Source of the DNA: Asaia bogorensis | GTDB taxonomy: Bacteria > Pseudomonadota > Alphaproteobacteria > SHVZ01 | Reading direction: 5' to 3' | Length of the DNA stretch: 34,017 nt | NCBI GenBank assembly: GCA_945897335.1 | Contig: CAMDFP010000013.1 | Span: forward strand, 1 to 34,017 | Shown: one piece after another, positions 10,301-18,669 of the stretch | Layout of the letters: each line of letters opens with the position of its first letter | Position numbering within the stretch: the stretch's first letter is position 1 | Program-made: the position numbers and the translations under genes | The notes under the pieces: model-generated | Seen by the model: only the letters and a program-made list of their open reading frames with translations | Told to the model about the DNA's origin: nothing | The model's database searches: none

Positions 10301-13300
10301 CACCGGTGCCTGCAGCCAGCGCACCTTCGCGCACAAGCATGTCGACCATGGCATCGACCAGCCGGGCGTGGCGCGGCGCCGGCGCAAGGCGTTCTTCGAC
10401 ATCGGTGAGCCGGAAGCGGCTGCCCGCCGCACCGATCAGGTCGGCTTCGGTCCACCAGCGCGCCACCGCCCGGCGAGCGACGCGATCCAGCGCATCGTAG
10501 TCTCGCTCGGCCGCACCGAGGTTGGGCGCCTCGGCTGGGACACCGGTGGCGGGAGGGACGACGCCGAGCGCGGCCAGCGCCGCGTCCTCGGCCTTGAGCA
10601 CGAGCACCTGCACGGCGTCGCCGGCAAGCGCCCGGTCGATGGCATCGAGCCCCTCTTCCGTAGTCAGCGGCCGCACGCCGGCCCTGGCCAGCCGCTCACG
10701 ATACTCCGGGGTCGCGACGCGGCCGACCTCTCCCCAGAAGCCCCAGTTGACGATGCGCACCGGCCGGCCCTGCCGCGCCAGCTTTAGCCCGAAGCCATCC
10801 TTCGCGAGGCAACCGGCGACGTAGTTCGCCTGACCTGGCATCGCCGCGAAGGAGTTGGCCGAAGAGAACAGCAGAAGGAAGTCGAGCGGATCGTCGGCCG
10901 TTGCCGCCGCCAGCGCCGCGCATCCCTCCGCCTTGACCCGGAAAGCGGCGGCGAAGACGGCGTCGTCCATGTGCTCGAGCGCACGGTCCTGCATGACGAT
11001 GGCGGAGTGCACTGCGCCCCGGACCGCGCCGAACCGTGCCCGGCCGACCGCCACAGCCGTCGTCAGGGCGGACGCATCCGCGCCGTCGGCCGAGACATAG
11101 ATCGCCTTTCCGCCCAGCGCAGCGATCTCGGCGACGAGCGCGCGCTGCGCCTCGCCCTCAGGCGTACGACCGATCAATGTCAGCCGGGCTTCATGCCGGC
11201 CGGCAAGGTCGCGGGCGAGCGCCGCACCGATCCCGCCGGCCCCGCCGAGGATGACGTAGTGTCCGCGACGCCGCCACGGCGCCTGACCGGCCGCGGCCGG
11301 CCGCCGCTCCAGCCGGGCGACGAAGCGCCGGCCGTTGCGGTAGGCGATCTCCCGCCTCGCCGGGTCGCCAGGATCGGCGACGGCGCGAGCCAGGTCATCA
11401 GGGCCGGCGATATCGACACAGGCGATCTGCCAGCGCCTGCACTCCTGCACCGCCACCCGGGCGATGCCAAGCACAGCCGTCGCGAAGGCCGGTGGATCGT
11501 CATTCGGCAGGATCCGTTGCGCGCCCTCCGTCAGCACCACGATGCGCAACCGCTCCAGCAACGCCGACCGCTTGAGCGCGCGGAAGAATGCAAGAAGCCC
11601 ATAGGCCTCCGGCACCTCGTCGGCATCGCCTTGTCGGCCGAGCGCAATGACGACCATACCGAAGCTCGTCGCCTCCGCCGCAAGCAAAGCCGCTGCGGCC
11701 TCGTCACCACGCGCGGGGAGCGCGGCAAAGCGGTTGGGCGTGCTGCCAATCGTGGCGCGGACATGCTCGCTCTGCACTCCGCCGGCCGAACCGACGAGTA
11801 TCAGGATGCGGGTGGCGGCTTCAGCCGTCGACGTAACTGGCTCGTCGCGCCAAACCGGGACGTAAAAATCACCGCCGATGCCGCTGTCTGTCCTCGGCGC
11901 GAGCGCCGGACGTCGACGGCCAGTCCCCATCGCGCGTGCGACCAAGCCATCGAGCCTGGCCACTGCCGCGCCGTCGTCACCAACGATCCAGGAGTCGAAG
12001 CACACCGCCTTGTCGTCGGCTTCAGCCGGCGCCATGAAGGCGCGGACGGCCCGCGCGCGTTCGGCCGCGCCGATGATGTCGATCGCGCCACAGGCAAACG
12101 GCACCAGCGTTCGATCGCTCGCCTGGCTCGCTACCGCGGCCGCCGTCTGCAAGGCGGCGTCCAACAGCGGCGGCGGGAAGGGCCAGGCTGCGACCCCCCC
12201 GGCCTGCGGCGCAAGAACGACCGCTGCGCCCTCGGGCCCGGCCGATAGCGTCGCAATCGCACGGTAGGGCCCGCCATAGTCGAGTCCGGTCGCCGCCAGG
12301 CGGCGATAGAGCGTCTCGCCCCCCTCTTCGCTGCCGGTGTCGGCGGCTGGCGGGGGTGCTGCAGGCGATGCGGTGCGTACGAGGTGACCACGGCAGCACA
12401 ATCCGTCCGGGCCGGAGACGCTGAAGGCGATGCCGTCGGCGCCGGGGACCATCGACAGCTCCGCTTCGATCGGACCGTTCTCGGCAACCAGCGGCCGCAG
12501 CCAGACGATGTCGCGGGCGGAGCGGTGATCGGGATATCCCGCGGCGTCCGCCGCCGCCATCGCCCATAGCACATAGGCGACGCCGGGGAGCATCGGCAGA
12601 CCCTGCACGCGGTGACCGGCGACCAGCGGATCGCCGGCCGTCACGCGCAGGCGCCGGCGCAGCGGTCCGCCGACCGCCTCGCCCGGCGGCTGCCAGCCCG
12701 GCTCCGCGACAGCAGGCGCGAGATCGATCCAGTAGGCGGCACCGGCGAACGGATAAGAGGGCAACGGCACCCGGCGACGGCCGCTGCCGAGCGGTCGGCG
12801 CCAGTCCACCGCAGCGCCGGCGCACCAGGACCGGGCCAGCGCCTCAACATCGACGCCATGCGGCACGGCCGGCACCGTGCCGGATACCGTGCCGGCGACG
12901 ATCCCTGTGCCGCTCTCTCCCCGCGCGACCCGATCGAGCCGGGCCATCAGCTCGGCCCGATCGCTGGCCAGCACGACGGTGCGGCAGTCGAGCGCCACGC
13001 GGCCGCTGCCGAGCGTCCAGGCGATGTCGTCGAGCAGGCCCGGTTGATCGGTCATCGCCGAGACATGCGTGGCCAGCCGCCCGGCGACGGCAGTCAACCG
13101 GTCGGGGCTTTGCGCTGAAAGCGGGAACGCCAGCGGCCGCGTCGCGGCGGGCGCGCGTGGGCCGACGAGCGGCGCCTGCTCGACGACAACATGCACATTG
13201 GCACCGCCGGCACCGAACGAGCTGACGCCGCCCCGTCGCGGCGCCCGCCGGCCGTCATCCCCAGCCACCTCAGGCCAAGGAGCGAGCGCCCGCGCCAATT

Positions 13301-16300
13301 CGAGTCGAGAACCCGCGAAGTCGATGCGGCGGCTGGGTGTGTTGGCGCCGAGCGTCGGCACGGTTTCGCCATGGGTGATCTGCAGGATCAGCTTGGTGAG
13401 CCCGGCGATGCCGGCAGCGGATTCCAGGTGGCCGATATTGCCTTTGACCGAACCGATCCGCGCCACCGCCTCGCCCCTGCCCGCGCCGTCCAGCGCGTCG
13501 GCAAGGCCATGGGCTTCGATCGGATCGCCGAGATCGGTCCCGGTGCCGTGGCATTCGAAGCAGGCGATGGTCGAAGCCGGAACACCCGCCGCGACGATGG
13601 CGGCTGAGATCACACGGCGCTGGGCCGCAGCGCTGGGCACGGTGTAGCCGGAGGTGCGGCCGCCGGCGTCGGTGGCCGAGCCGAGAATGACGGCATGGAT
13701 ATGATCACCGTCGGCCAGCGCCGCTTCCAGCGGCTTCAGGACGACCGCGCCGACACCCTCGCCCTGAAGCGTGCCGTCGGCGCCGTCGGCGAAGGGGCGG
13801 CAGGCGTCGCTCGGCGACAGCATGCCGATGCGACACAGCTCGACCTGCTGCACCGGGTGCAGGACCAGATTGACGCCGCCGGCGATCGCGACGCCGCATT
13901 CGCGGTTGCGCAGGCTGGCGCAGGCGAGATGCACGGCGGCAAGCGAGGCCGAGCACGCGGTGTCGACCGCAAGGCTCGGCCCATGGAAATCGAAGTGATA
14001 GGAGACCCGGTTGGCGACCGACCAGTGGCCGCTCTGCAGCACCTGGCCGGCCAGCGCCGCCGCATGCCCGACCAGCCGGTACGGCTGGTTCATGACGCCG
14101 GCGAAGACGCCGACATCGCCGGTGACGCCGGACGGCGCCGCGGCCTTCAGGCCTTCCGGCGTGTAGCCCGCGTCCTCGACGGCAGCCCACACCGTCTCCA
14201 GGAACAGGCGCTGCTGCGGGTCCAACAACCGCGCCTCGCGCGGCGCGATGCCGAAGAACACCGGGTCGAAGCGATCGACGTCGTCGAGGAAGCCGCCATT
14301 CAGCACATAGCTGCGATCGCGCTTATCTGCATCGTGCAGAGCGCGGGCATCCCAGCGCTTGGCCGGGGCCGGGCCCAGCGACACGCGGCCGGCTTTCAGG
14401 TTGTCCCAGAACGCGACGAGGTCCGACGCGCCTGGATAGCGCCCGGCCATGCCGATCACCGCGATGGCGCCCGATGCCGGCGGTGCCGCCGGCGCGGCAG
14501 CCGGGCTTGCGACGGGCGCGGCAACCGGCGCAGCGGTGCTCGCTGCATCCGGGAAGCGCTCGACCAGATAGCCAGCCAGGGCCGTCAGTGTCTCGTGATC
14601 GAACAACGCGGTGTCGCGCAGTCCGGGGAAGCGCTGCTTCAGCCGGTTGGTGATGCCCACGACGAGAAGCGAGTCCAGGCCGTAACCCGCCAGCGGCAGC
14701 GCCGGGTCGATCTCCGACACCGGCCTTCCGAGCGCCTGCGCGAGCTCGTCGGCGAGATAGTCCGCGGTGTTCCGGCGGGCATCGCCGACAGCTACCGGAG
14801 GCGGCACGGCCACAGCCAGCGCAGGGGCGCGGGTCACGGTCTCATTGTCCCAGCTGAGTCCGGTCGGCGCCGGCATCACACCCCGCAGCCGGGCCCAGTA
14901 CCGGGTCGGCGCGAACGGGTATTCCGGCAGTGCCGTGCGGCGTGCCTCCGCCGGCCGGAATGGTGTCCAGTCGACCGCACCGCCAGCGCTCCACGCAGCC
15001 ACCTCGGTCGGCAAGGCCGGCGAGACCGTTTCGCCGCGAAGCAGGGCGATGAGACCGACGCGGTCGGCCACGCGCGCCACCCAACGCGCCGGCAGGGCCT
15101 TGCGCCCGGCCATCAGCGTCCAGGCCACGTCGTCGAGCCGCAGGCCCGGGTCGGCCACGAGGGCGGCCGCCAGTTGCGCCTTCGCCACCTCCAGCCGTTC
15201 GCCGTCCATCGCCGACAGTGGGAACAGCCATGGCCCCCCCTTCACCGGCTGTCGCGGCGACGGGGCGGGCGGCGCCTCGATCACGACATGGACGTTGGTT
15301 CCGCCAAAGCCGAAGGAGCTCACCCCGGCGCGCCGCACGCGCGCGTCCGGCCATGGAACGGCTCCGGTCGGCACGTAGAACGGCGTATCGGCGAAGCGGA
15401 TCTCCGGATTGAGCACGACGAAGCCATGGCTCGGCGGGATCACGCCCTCCTCGACCGCCATGATGGCCTTGATCAGGCCGGCGATGCCGCTCGCCGCATT
15501 CAGGTGGCCGATCGAGGATTTAACCGAGCCGAGCGCGATGCTGCGGGGCGGCAAGCCGCCGAAGACCTTGGCCAGGGCCTGGACCTCGATCGGGTCACCG
15601 AGCCTGGTACCGGTCGCGTGCGCCTCGACCATGCCGATGTCGGCCGGATCGAGGCCGGCCACCGCCAGCGCCTCGCCGACCACGCGCGCCTGGCCGGCGA
15701 CGCTGGGGGCGAGGTAGTCGGCCTTGACCGCCCCGTCATTATTGGTGGCCGAGCCCGGGATGACGGCGCGGATCGGATCGCCGTCGGCGAGCGCTCTCGT
15801 CAGCAGCTTCAGTACCACGATGCCGACGCCATTGCCCGGCACGGTGCCGTCGGCCGCAGCGTCGAAGGCGCGGCACTCCCCCTGCGGCGACAGCATCAGG
15901 CCGGGGATGTGGCGATAGGCGCCCTGCGGCAGAGTGATCGAGGCGCCGCCCGCGATCGCCATGTCGCATTGCCCGCCGATCAGCGCCTCGACGGCGGTAT
16001 GCACGGCCAGCAGCGCGCTGGAACAGGCCGACTGCACCACCATCGCCGGGCCGGTCAGGCCGAGCTTGTGGGCGATGCGGGAGGCGGCATAGTCCTTTTC
16101 GGATGCAGTCAGCGCGAATACCGCGTCCTCGCCGCTGGCGCCGAGCTCGGGGAAATAGGTCGATTGCGTGAGCGAGACGTAGGTCCCGATGGTGGAGCCG
16201 GTGCCGTCGGGCGGGTAGCCGGCGTTTTCCAATGCCGCCCATGCCGCCTCCAGCAGCAGGCGCTGCTGGGGATCGAGCAGCGCCGCGCGGCGAGGTGGCA

Positions 16301-16553
16301 GGCCGAACAGCGCGGCATCGAAGCGATCGATGTCGTCGAGCACGCCGAAGGCGCGGATCACCTGGGGGTCGTTGCGATCGCCGGCGCCGACCCCGGCCGT
16401 CTGCAGCGCCGCGTCGTCGAGCCGGGCGATCGCGGACCGGCCGGAGATCAGATTCCGCCAATACGCCGCCGCCCCGGCGGCACCGGGAACACGACAGCTC
16501 AGTCCGATCACGGCAACGGCCGCCTCGGTGCCAACGATGTCGTTGCCGGCCAT
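7326..16553 (-). CDS. Trans-AT polyketide synthase protein E (KS-ACP / KS-DH-KR-cMT-ACP / KS)
   Basis: This is a 3075-residue multimodular PKS without AT domains. Domains by residue: KS1 (about 12-430; Cys177 in QSACSSA, with HATGT for the usual HGTGT, then IGHLNAASG), linker, ACP1 (LDSL, Ser628), KS2 (about 696-1130; Cys867 in DTACSAS), DH (about 1290-1550; His1314 in HRVQGLPMLP, DAALQ near 1464), KR (about 1570-1990; GGAGGIG near 1770, Tyr1911), cMT (about 2030-2330; LEFGGGTGG near 2180), ACP2 (TDSI, Ser2421), KS3 (about 2475-2900; Cys2663 in DTACSSA) and a C-terminal linker. The KR has Tyr-Val-Ala-Gly-Cys where active KRs have Tyr-Ala-Ala-Ala-Asn, so the catalytic Asn position is Cys. The first module has no reductive domain. 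The last KS has no ACP of its own and hands over to cMT-ACP of protein F, a split module. Start ATG 16553 begins about 11 residues before KS1; its ribosome site is weak. Confidence 0.95.
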   Translation of the reverse strand: MAGNDIVGTEAAVAVIGLSCRVPGAAGAAAYWRNLISGRSAIARLDDAALQTAGVGAGDRNDPQVIRAFGVLDDIDRFDAALFGLPPRRAALLDPQQRLLLEAAWAALENAGYPPDGTGSTIGTYVSLTQSTYFPELGASGEDAVFALTASEKDYAASRIAHKLGLTGPAMVVQSACSSALLAVHTAVEALIGGQCDMAIAGGASITLPQGAYRHIPGLMLSPQGECRAFDAAADGTVPGNGVGIVVLKLLTRALADGDPIRAVIPGSATNNDGAVKADYLAPSVAGQARVVGEALAVAGLDPADIGMVEAHATGTRLGDPIEVQALAKVFGGLPPRSIALGSVKSSIGHLNAASGIAGLIKAIMAVEEGVIPPSHGFVVLNPEIRFADTPFYVPTGAVPWPDARVRRAGVSSFGFGGTNVHVVIEAPPAPSPRQPVKGGPWLFPLSAMDGERLEVAKAQLAAALVADPGLRLDDVAWTLMAGRKALPARWVARVADRVGLIALLRGETVSPALPTEVAAWSAGGAVDWTPFRPAEARRTALPEYPFAPTRYWARLRGVMPAPTGLSWDNETVTRAPALAVAVPPPVAVGDARRNTADYLADELAQALGRPVSEIDPALPLAGYGLDSLLVVGITNRLKQRFPGLRDTALFDHETLTALAGYLVERFPDAASTAAPVAAPVASPAAAPAAPPASGAIAVIGMAGRYPGASDLVAFWDNLKAGRVSLGPAPAKRWDARALHDADKRDRSYVLNGGFLDDVDRFDPVFFGIAPREARLLDPQQRLFLETVWAAVEDAGYTPEGLKAAAPSGVTGDVGVFAGVMNQPYRLVGHAAALAGQVLQSGHWSVANRVSYHFDFHGPSLAVDTACSASLAAVHLACASLRNRECGVAIAGGVNLVLHPVQQVELCRIGMLSPSDACRPFADGADGTLQGEGVGAVVLKPLEAALADGDHIHAVILGSATDAGGRTSGYTVPSAAAQRRVISAAIVAAGVPASTIACFECHGTGTDLGDPIEAHGLADALDGAGRGEAVARIGSVKGNIGHLESAAGIAGLTKLILQITHGETVPTLGANTPSRRIDFAGSRLELARALAPWPEVAGDDGRRAPRRGGVSSFGAGGANVHVVVEQAPLVGPRAPAATRPLAFPLSAQSPDRLTAVAGRLATHVSAMTDQPGLLDDIAWTLGSGRVALDCRTVVLASDRAELMARLDRVARGESGTGIVAGTVSGTVPAVPHGVDVEALARSWCAGAAVDWRRPLGSGRRRVPLPSYPFAGAAYWIDLAPAVAEPGWQPPGEAVGGPLRRRLRVTAGDPLVAGHRVQGLPMLPGVAYVLWAMAAADAAGYPDHRSARDIVWLRPLVAENGPIEAELSMVPGADGIAFSVSGPDGLCCRGHLVRTASPAAPPPAADTGSEEGGETLYRRLAATGLDYGGPYRAIATLSAGPEGAAVVLAPQAGGVAAWPFPPPLLDAALQTAAAVASQASDRTLVPFACGAIDIIGAAERARAVRAFMAPAEADDKAVCFDSWIVGDDGAAVARLDGLVARAMGTGRRRPALAPRTDSGIGGDFYVPVWRDEPVTSTAEAATRILILVGSAGGVQSEHVRATIGSTPNRFAALPARGDEAAAALLAAEATSFGMVVIALGRQGDADEVPEAYGLLAFFRALKRSALLERLRIVVLTEGAQRILPNDDPPAFATAVLGIARVAVQECRRWQIACVDIAGPDDLARAVADPGDPARREIAYRNGRRFVARLERRPAAAGQAPWRRRGHYVILGGAGGIGAALARDLAGRHEARLTLIGRTPEGEAQRALVAEIAALGGKAIYVSADGADASALTTAVAVGRARFGAVRGAVHSAIVMQDRALEHMDDAVFAAAFRVKAEGCAALAAATADDPLDFLLLFSSANSFAAMPGQANYVAGCLAKDGFGLKLARQGRPVRIVNWGFWGEVGRVATPEYRERLARAGVRPLTTEEGLDAIDRALAGDAVQVLVLKAEDAALAALGVVPPATGVPAEAPNLGAAERDYDALDRVARRAVARWWTEADLIGAAGSRFRLTDVEERLAPAPRHARLVDAMVDMLVREGALAAGTGGLVAAGQATDATADGADRAALAAGPYQAHLRLLDEAIAAYREVLTGRRPATDVLFPGGSLDRVMPMYAGNPMVDHFTTRAAEAIAAAAGPAARVLEFGGGTGGLTGVAMPLLDRVGGAAEYRFTDLSLRFCREAEHRFAAGRPWFSAGLLDIGRDGASQGLAPGSYDVVAGANVIHATASIADSLATVRGLLKPGGVVVLYEMMRLHDYVTATFGLLDGWWAATDQRLPHSPLLDGDGWRRALAAAGFEDVRIESGTRHGVVVARRPAVANAVSVVATPSRNPLLRRREAARTVAAEPVAVADAVLAAVVGALSEALELPASEIRTDRAFSDYGTDSILSVDVVAAINCRLGIQLKPTILFSHTTAVALARHIRAEHGAAITLRTETVPDVPPAPGVASVSVRNAIVPEPIAIIGASGRFPGAADLDGFWADLTAGRDRVGPVPESRWDHASLIAALPGTPGRTNCRDGGFLDRIDLFDPLFFNLSPAEATAMDPQQRLFLEEAWRALEDAARAGPGLGGSRTGVFIGTVTGDYADVLRRAGAPVDAHGFMGNAAAMLAARAAFHFDLAGPALSIDTACSSALVAIHQACESLRAGGCDMALAGGVAVMTTPAFYLAGASAGMLSPTGRCRALDAAADGFVPGEGVGVFVLRRLSDALADGDPIRAVIVASGVNQDGASNGITAPNGAAQTRLIRETYARHGIDPATLGMVELHGTGTKLGDPIEMEALAAAYAGAAPPAGGWRIGSAKSGIGHALAAAGAAGLAKALLALERGVLAPTLHLQTVNPLLDFMDGAFRPVTEPTPWPRGARPRRAAVSAFGFGGTNAHLVIEEAPAVPAVAAPGAAGPLPVLMSAESPAALLAAMDALAAWLDGPGRDAYLADIAATLAGGRRRLRYRATFIVENTDQLRRLLSDTAARRAAMKASETATPEIRGRRIRLPTYRFDRRRCWPEPATAVAPVRLADVQKAKRGTVGRIVADLETLRFAGTEAE

Positions 16554-16783
16554 AGCGAGTTCGATCCCTTATATCCGGCCGAAAAAACGCCGGGTAATCG
16601 CAGCAAAGCCGCCTGCCCTATACCTTCGCCCTCTGCCAGCCGATGTTTTTACCGGCCGTGCCAAGCATCACAGCTTCTCGGAAATTGCCGTGGAACGCCA
16701 ACTTTTAATTGTTAAAAAACAACGGGAAGAGTTGCCCGCCCGTTCCGATCGGCCTCTCAAGCCCGTGCCAGAAGACCTTACCG
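16554..16783. other. 230-bp non-coding gap inside the PKS operon
   Basis: No gene is visible. This is the only real gap among the minus-strand PKS genes; the other junctions overlap. It contains an AT-rich patch near 16700-16725 that stands out in this high-GC region. A small dyad (CCGGC and GCCGG arms) lies just upstream of the protein E start. There is no T-run terminator and no convincing -35/-10 pair. It could hold an internal promoter for E and F, but the sequence alone does not show it. Confidence 0.5.
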
Positions 16784-17662
16784 CTAATATCTTTTAGCGA
16801 TGTTGACCGGCACCGCCTCCTTGCGGATCTCGCCGATCAGGCGGGTCAGCACCGTGCCATGGCCGATTTCCTCGAAGCTCGGCTCCGGCTCCTGCAGCAG
16901 GTACTGAACCGACTCCATCCAGCGCACCGGATGGTCGATCTGCTGTACGAGGTTGTGGGCGATCTCGTCGTCCCGGTAGGGTAGCGCGGTGACGTTGGCG
17001 ATCACCGGCAGCATCAGCGGCCCCAGCTTGAAGCCCGCGACATAGGCGCCGAAGGCCGCCTTGGTCGACGCCATGTAGCGCGAGTGGAAGGCGGTACGGA
17101 CGTTGAGCGCGATGACGCGAACTCCTTTCCTCGCCTCGAAGCGCGGCGCGATGCGTTCGAGCGCCTCGGTCGGCCCGGCCAGGACCGCCTGCCGCGGCGA
17201 GTTGTGGTTGGCCACGTCGATCGTCGCCTCCCCGCTCTCCGCCAGCGTCGCCCGGATGCTGTCGATGTCGGCGCCGACCACCGCCGCCATGCCCCCGCCT
17301 GAGGCCTCGCCCATCAGCGCCCCCCGGCGCTGCACCAGCTTCAGCCCGTCGGCAAATGAGAAAGCCTCGGCAGCGAGCAGGGCGTTGTATTCGCCGAGAC
17401 TATGGCCGGCGACGAATTCGGGGGTGTCGCCGAGTTCCTCAACGCGCCGGCGATAGGCCATGGCGCCGACTGTATATAACGCCGGCTGGGTGTACTGGGT
17501 GTGCACCAGATTGCCGTCCGGATCCTCGAGGCAGAGTTTGCGGATCGAGTAGCCGAGGATCTCGTCCGTCTGCTGCTCGACGTCTCGAAAGGAATCGAAC
17601 AGGTCTTTGCCCATGCCGCGCGCCTGCGAGCCCTGGCCGGGGAAGCAGAAGATGCGGGTCAT
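16784..17662 (-). CDS. Free-standing malonyl-CoA:ACP acyltransferase (trans-AT)
   Basis: A 292-residue FabD-like acyltransferase that moves malonyl from CoA to the ACP domains of PKS proteins lacking AT. It opens with the FPGQGSQ motif near residue 8, has the nucleophile motif GHSLGE near 92, the malonate-binding Arg in QRRGALM, the AFHSRYM motif with the catalytic His, and a C-terminal EIGHG. Length and motifs match the PedD-like trans-AT clade rather than an AT domain excised from a module. Start ATG 17662 overlaps the upstream stop as ATGA and has GGAG at 17671-17674. The downstream proteins E and F contain no AT domains, so this enzyme very probably feeds them. A role in fatty-acid synthesis is possible for the fold but unlikely in this context. 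Confidence 0.94.
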   Translation of the reverse strand: MTRIFCFPGQGSQARGMGKDLFDSFRDVEQQTDEILGYSIRKLCLEDPDGNLVHTQYTQPALYTVGAMAYRRRVEELGDTPEFVAGHSLGEYNALLAAEAFSFADGLKLVQRRGALMGEASGGGMAAVVGADIDSIRATLAESGEATIDVANHNSPRQAVLAGPTEALERIAPRFEARKGVRVIALNVRTAFHSRYMASTKAAFGAYVAGFKLGPLMLPVIANVTALPYRDDEIAHNLVQQIDHPVRWMESVQYLLQEPEPSFEEIGHGTVLTRLIGEIRKEAVPVNIAKRY

Positions 17663-18669
17663 CGGATGTACTCCACCACCTGTTCGAGGGTCTGCTTGTC
17701 GCGGCCGAACTGGTTCATCACCGGCAGCGCCGCCGCGCGCGACCCGCCGGCCAGCCGGATGAATCCCGCGAGCGTCCCGGACGGACCGACGTCGATGAGC
17801 ACCGCCGCGGGATCGGCCGCAAGATCGCGGACAGCATCGGCGAACCGCACCATGCCGCGGTTGACTGTCCAGAAATGCCCTGCGTCCAGCACCTCGACCG
17901 GCGCTGCCAAGGCACAGGAAATCATCGGCAGTTGTGGCCGGCCGAAGCCGAGCTGTCCGGCAATGTCGAGAAAGCCCTGCTTGACCGCCTCGACCAGCGG
18001 CGAGTGAAATCCGAAGCGCACCGGCAGAACGAAATTCACGCGTTCACGCACCTGCAGCCAGCCGATGAAGGCCGCCAGATCGGCCTCCGCCAGCGCCACG
18101 ACGACATGACCGGGCCCGTTGATCGCGGCGAGATGCGCCCGGCCGCGCCACTCGGGCGCGTCGTCGAGCAGTTCCGGGCGGTCGAGCACCGCGACCAACC
18201 GTCCTGGCGGCGCGCTGCGCTCATAGAGCGCCGCCTGCGCCCTCAAGGCCCAGAACGCCTGATCGAGCGAGAGCGCGCCCGTGACTACGGCAGCGATGGT
18301 CTCGCCCAAGCTGTAGCCCAGCACCACGTCGGGTCGGACGTCGCGCGCCGCCAGCGCTTCGGTCAGCGCCCAGGCGACCGACAGCAGGACCGGATGGGTC
18401 TCGGCCAGACGATCGAAGCGCTCGCTGTCGGCCAGCGGGCGGGAGAACAGGATCTCGCTGACAGTGCGACCGTCGATCGGTCCGCACATGCGTTCGGCGC
18501 GGAAGAGCGCGTCGCGATAGACGGGGTCGCCGTCGAACAGCGCGCGGCCCATCTGAAAATATTGCGCGCCCTGGCCCGAATACATGAACACCACGCGCCG
18601 GCGTGCCGACTCCATGGGCGCCGTCCGCCCCGCCGGGCCACCGGCGCCGTCGGCCGCGGGCGCGATCAA
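17659..18669 (-). CDS. Trans-acting acyl hydrolase (PedC-like proofreading AT homologue)
   Basis: A member of the acyltransferase fold with the opening motif MYSGQGAQYFQMG, nucleophile motif GYSLGE (Tyr for the usual His) and GFHSPLVE around the catalytic His. By eye, the Arg that holds the malonate carboxylate in FabD-type enzymes aligns with Gln in LRAQAALY. This combination marks the acyl hydrolases of trans-AT clusters such as PedC, which remove stalled acyl groups from ACPs instead of loading malonyl. It sits between the dehydrogenase and the loading transferase and overlaps both. The start is uncertain: TTG 18669 overlaps the upstream stop, but ATG 18615 gives MESARRRVVFMYSGQG, closer to the usual family N-terminus; the 18 extra residues look like low-complexity filler. 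Confident as an AT homologue; hydrolase activity is inferred from motifs. Confidence 0.9.
   Translation of the reverse strand: MIAPAADGAGGPAGRTAPMESARRRVVFMYSGQGAQYFQMGRALFDGDPVYRDALFRAERMCGPIDGRTVSEILFSRPLADSERFDRLAETHPVLLSVAWALTEALAARDVRPDVVLGYSLGETIAAVVTGALSLDQAFWALRAQAALYERSAPPGRLVAVLDRPELLDDAPEWRGRAHLAAINGPGHVVVALAEADLAAFIGWLQVRERVNFVLPVRFGFHSPLVEAVKQGFLDIAGQLGFGRPQLPMISCALAAPVEVLDAGHFWTVNRGMVRFADAVRDLAADPAAVLIDVGPSGTLAGFIRLAGGSRAAALPVMNQFGRDKQTLEQVVEYIR

Noticed and set aside
7098-10787. 1229-codon open frame on the plus strand opposite the PKS
   Set aside because: The translation is Arg/Gly/Ala/His-rich without a domain, and it lies antisense to clear cMT, KR and KS motifs. Long antisense frames are expected in high-GC coding DNA. 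The same holds for plus-strand frames at 13695-16715, 4858-6330, 22057-24495 and 2533-3768.
16621-16680. Sigma-54-like promoter (TGGCAC) upstream of protein E
   Set aside because: On the minus strand TGGCAC is present, but no GC pair follows at the required distance; the bases there are AA.
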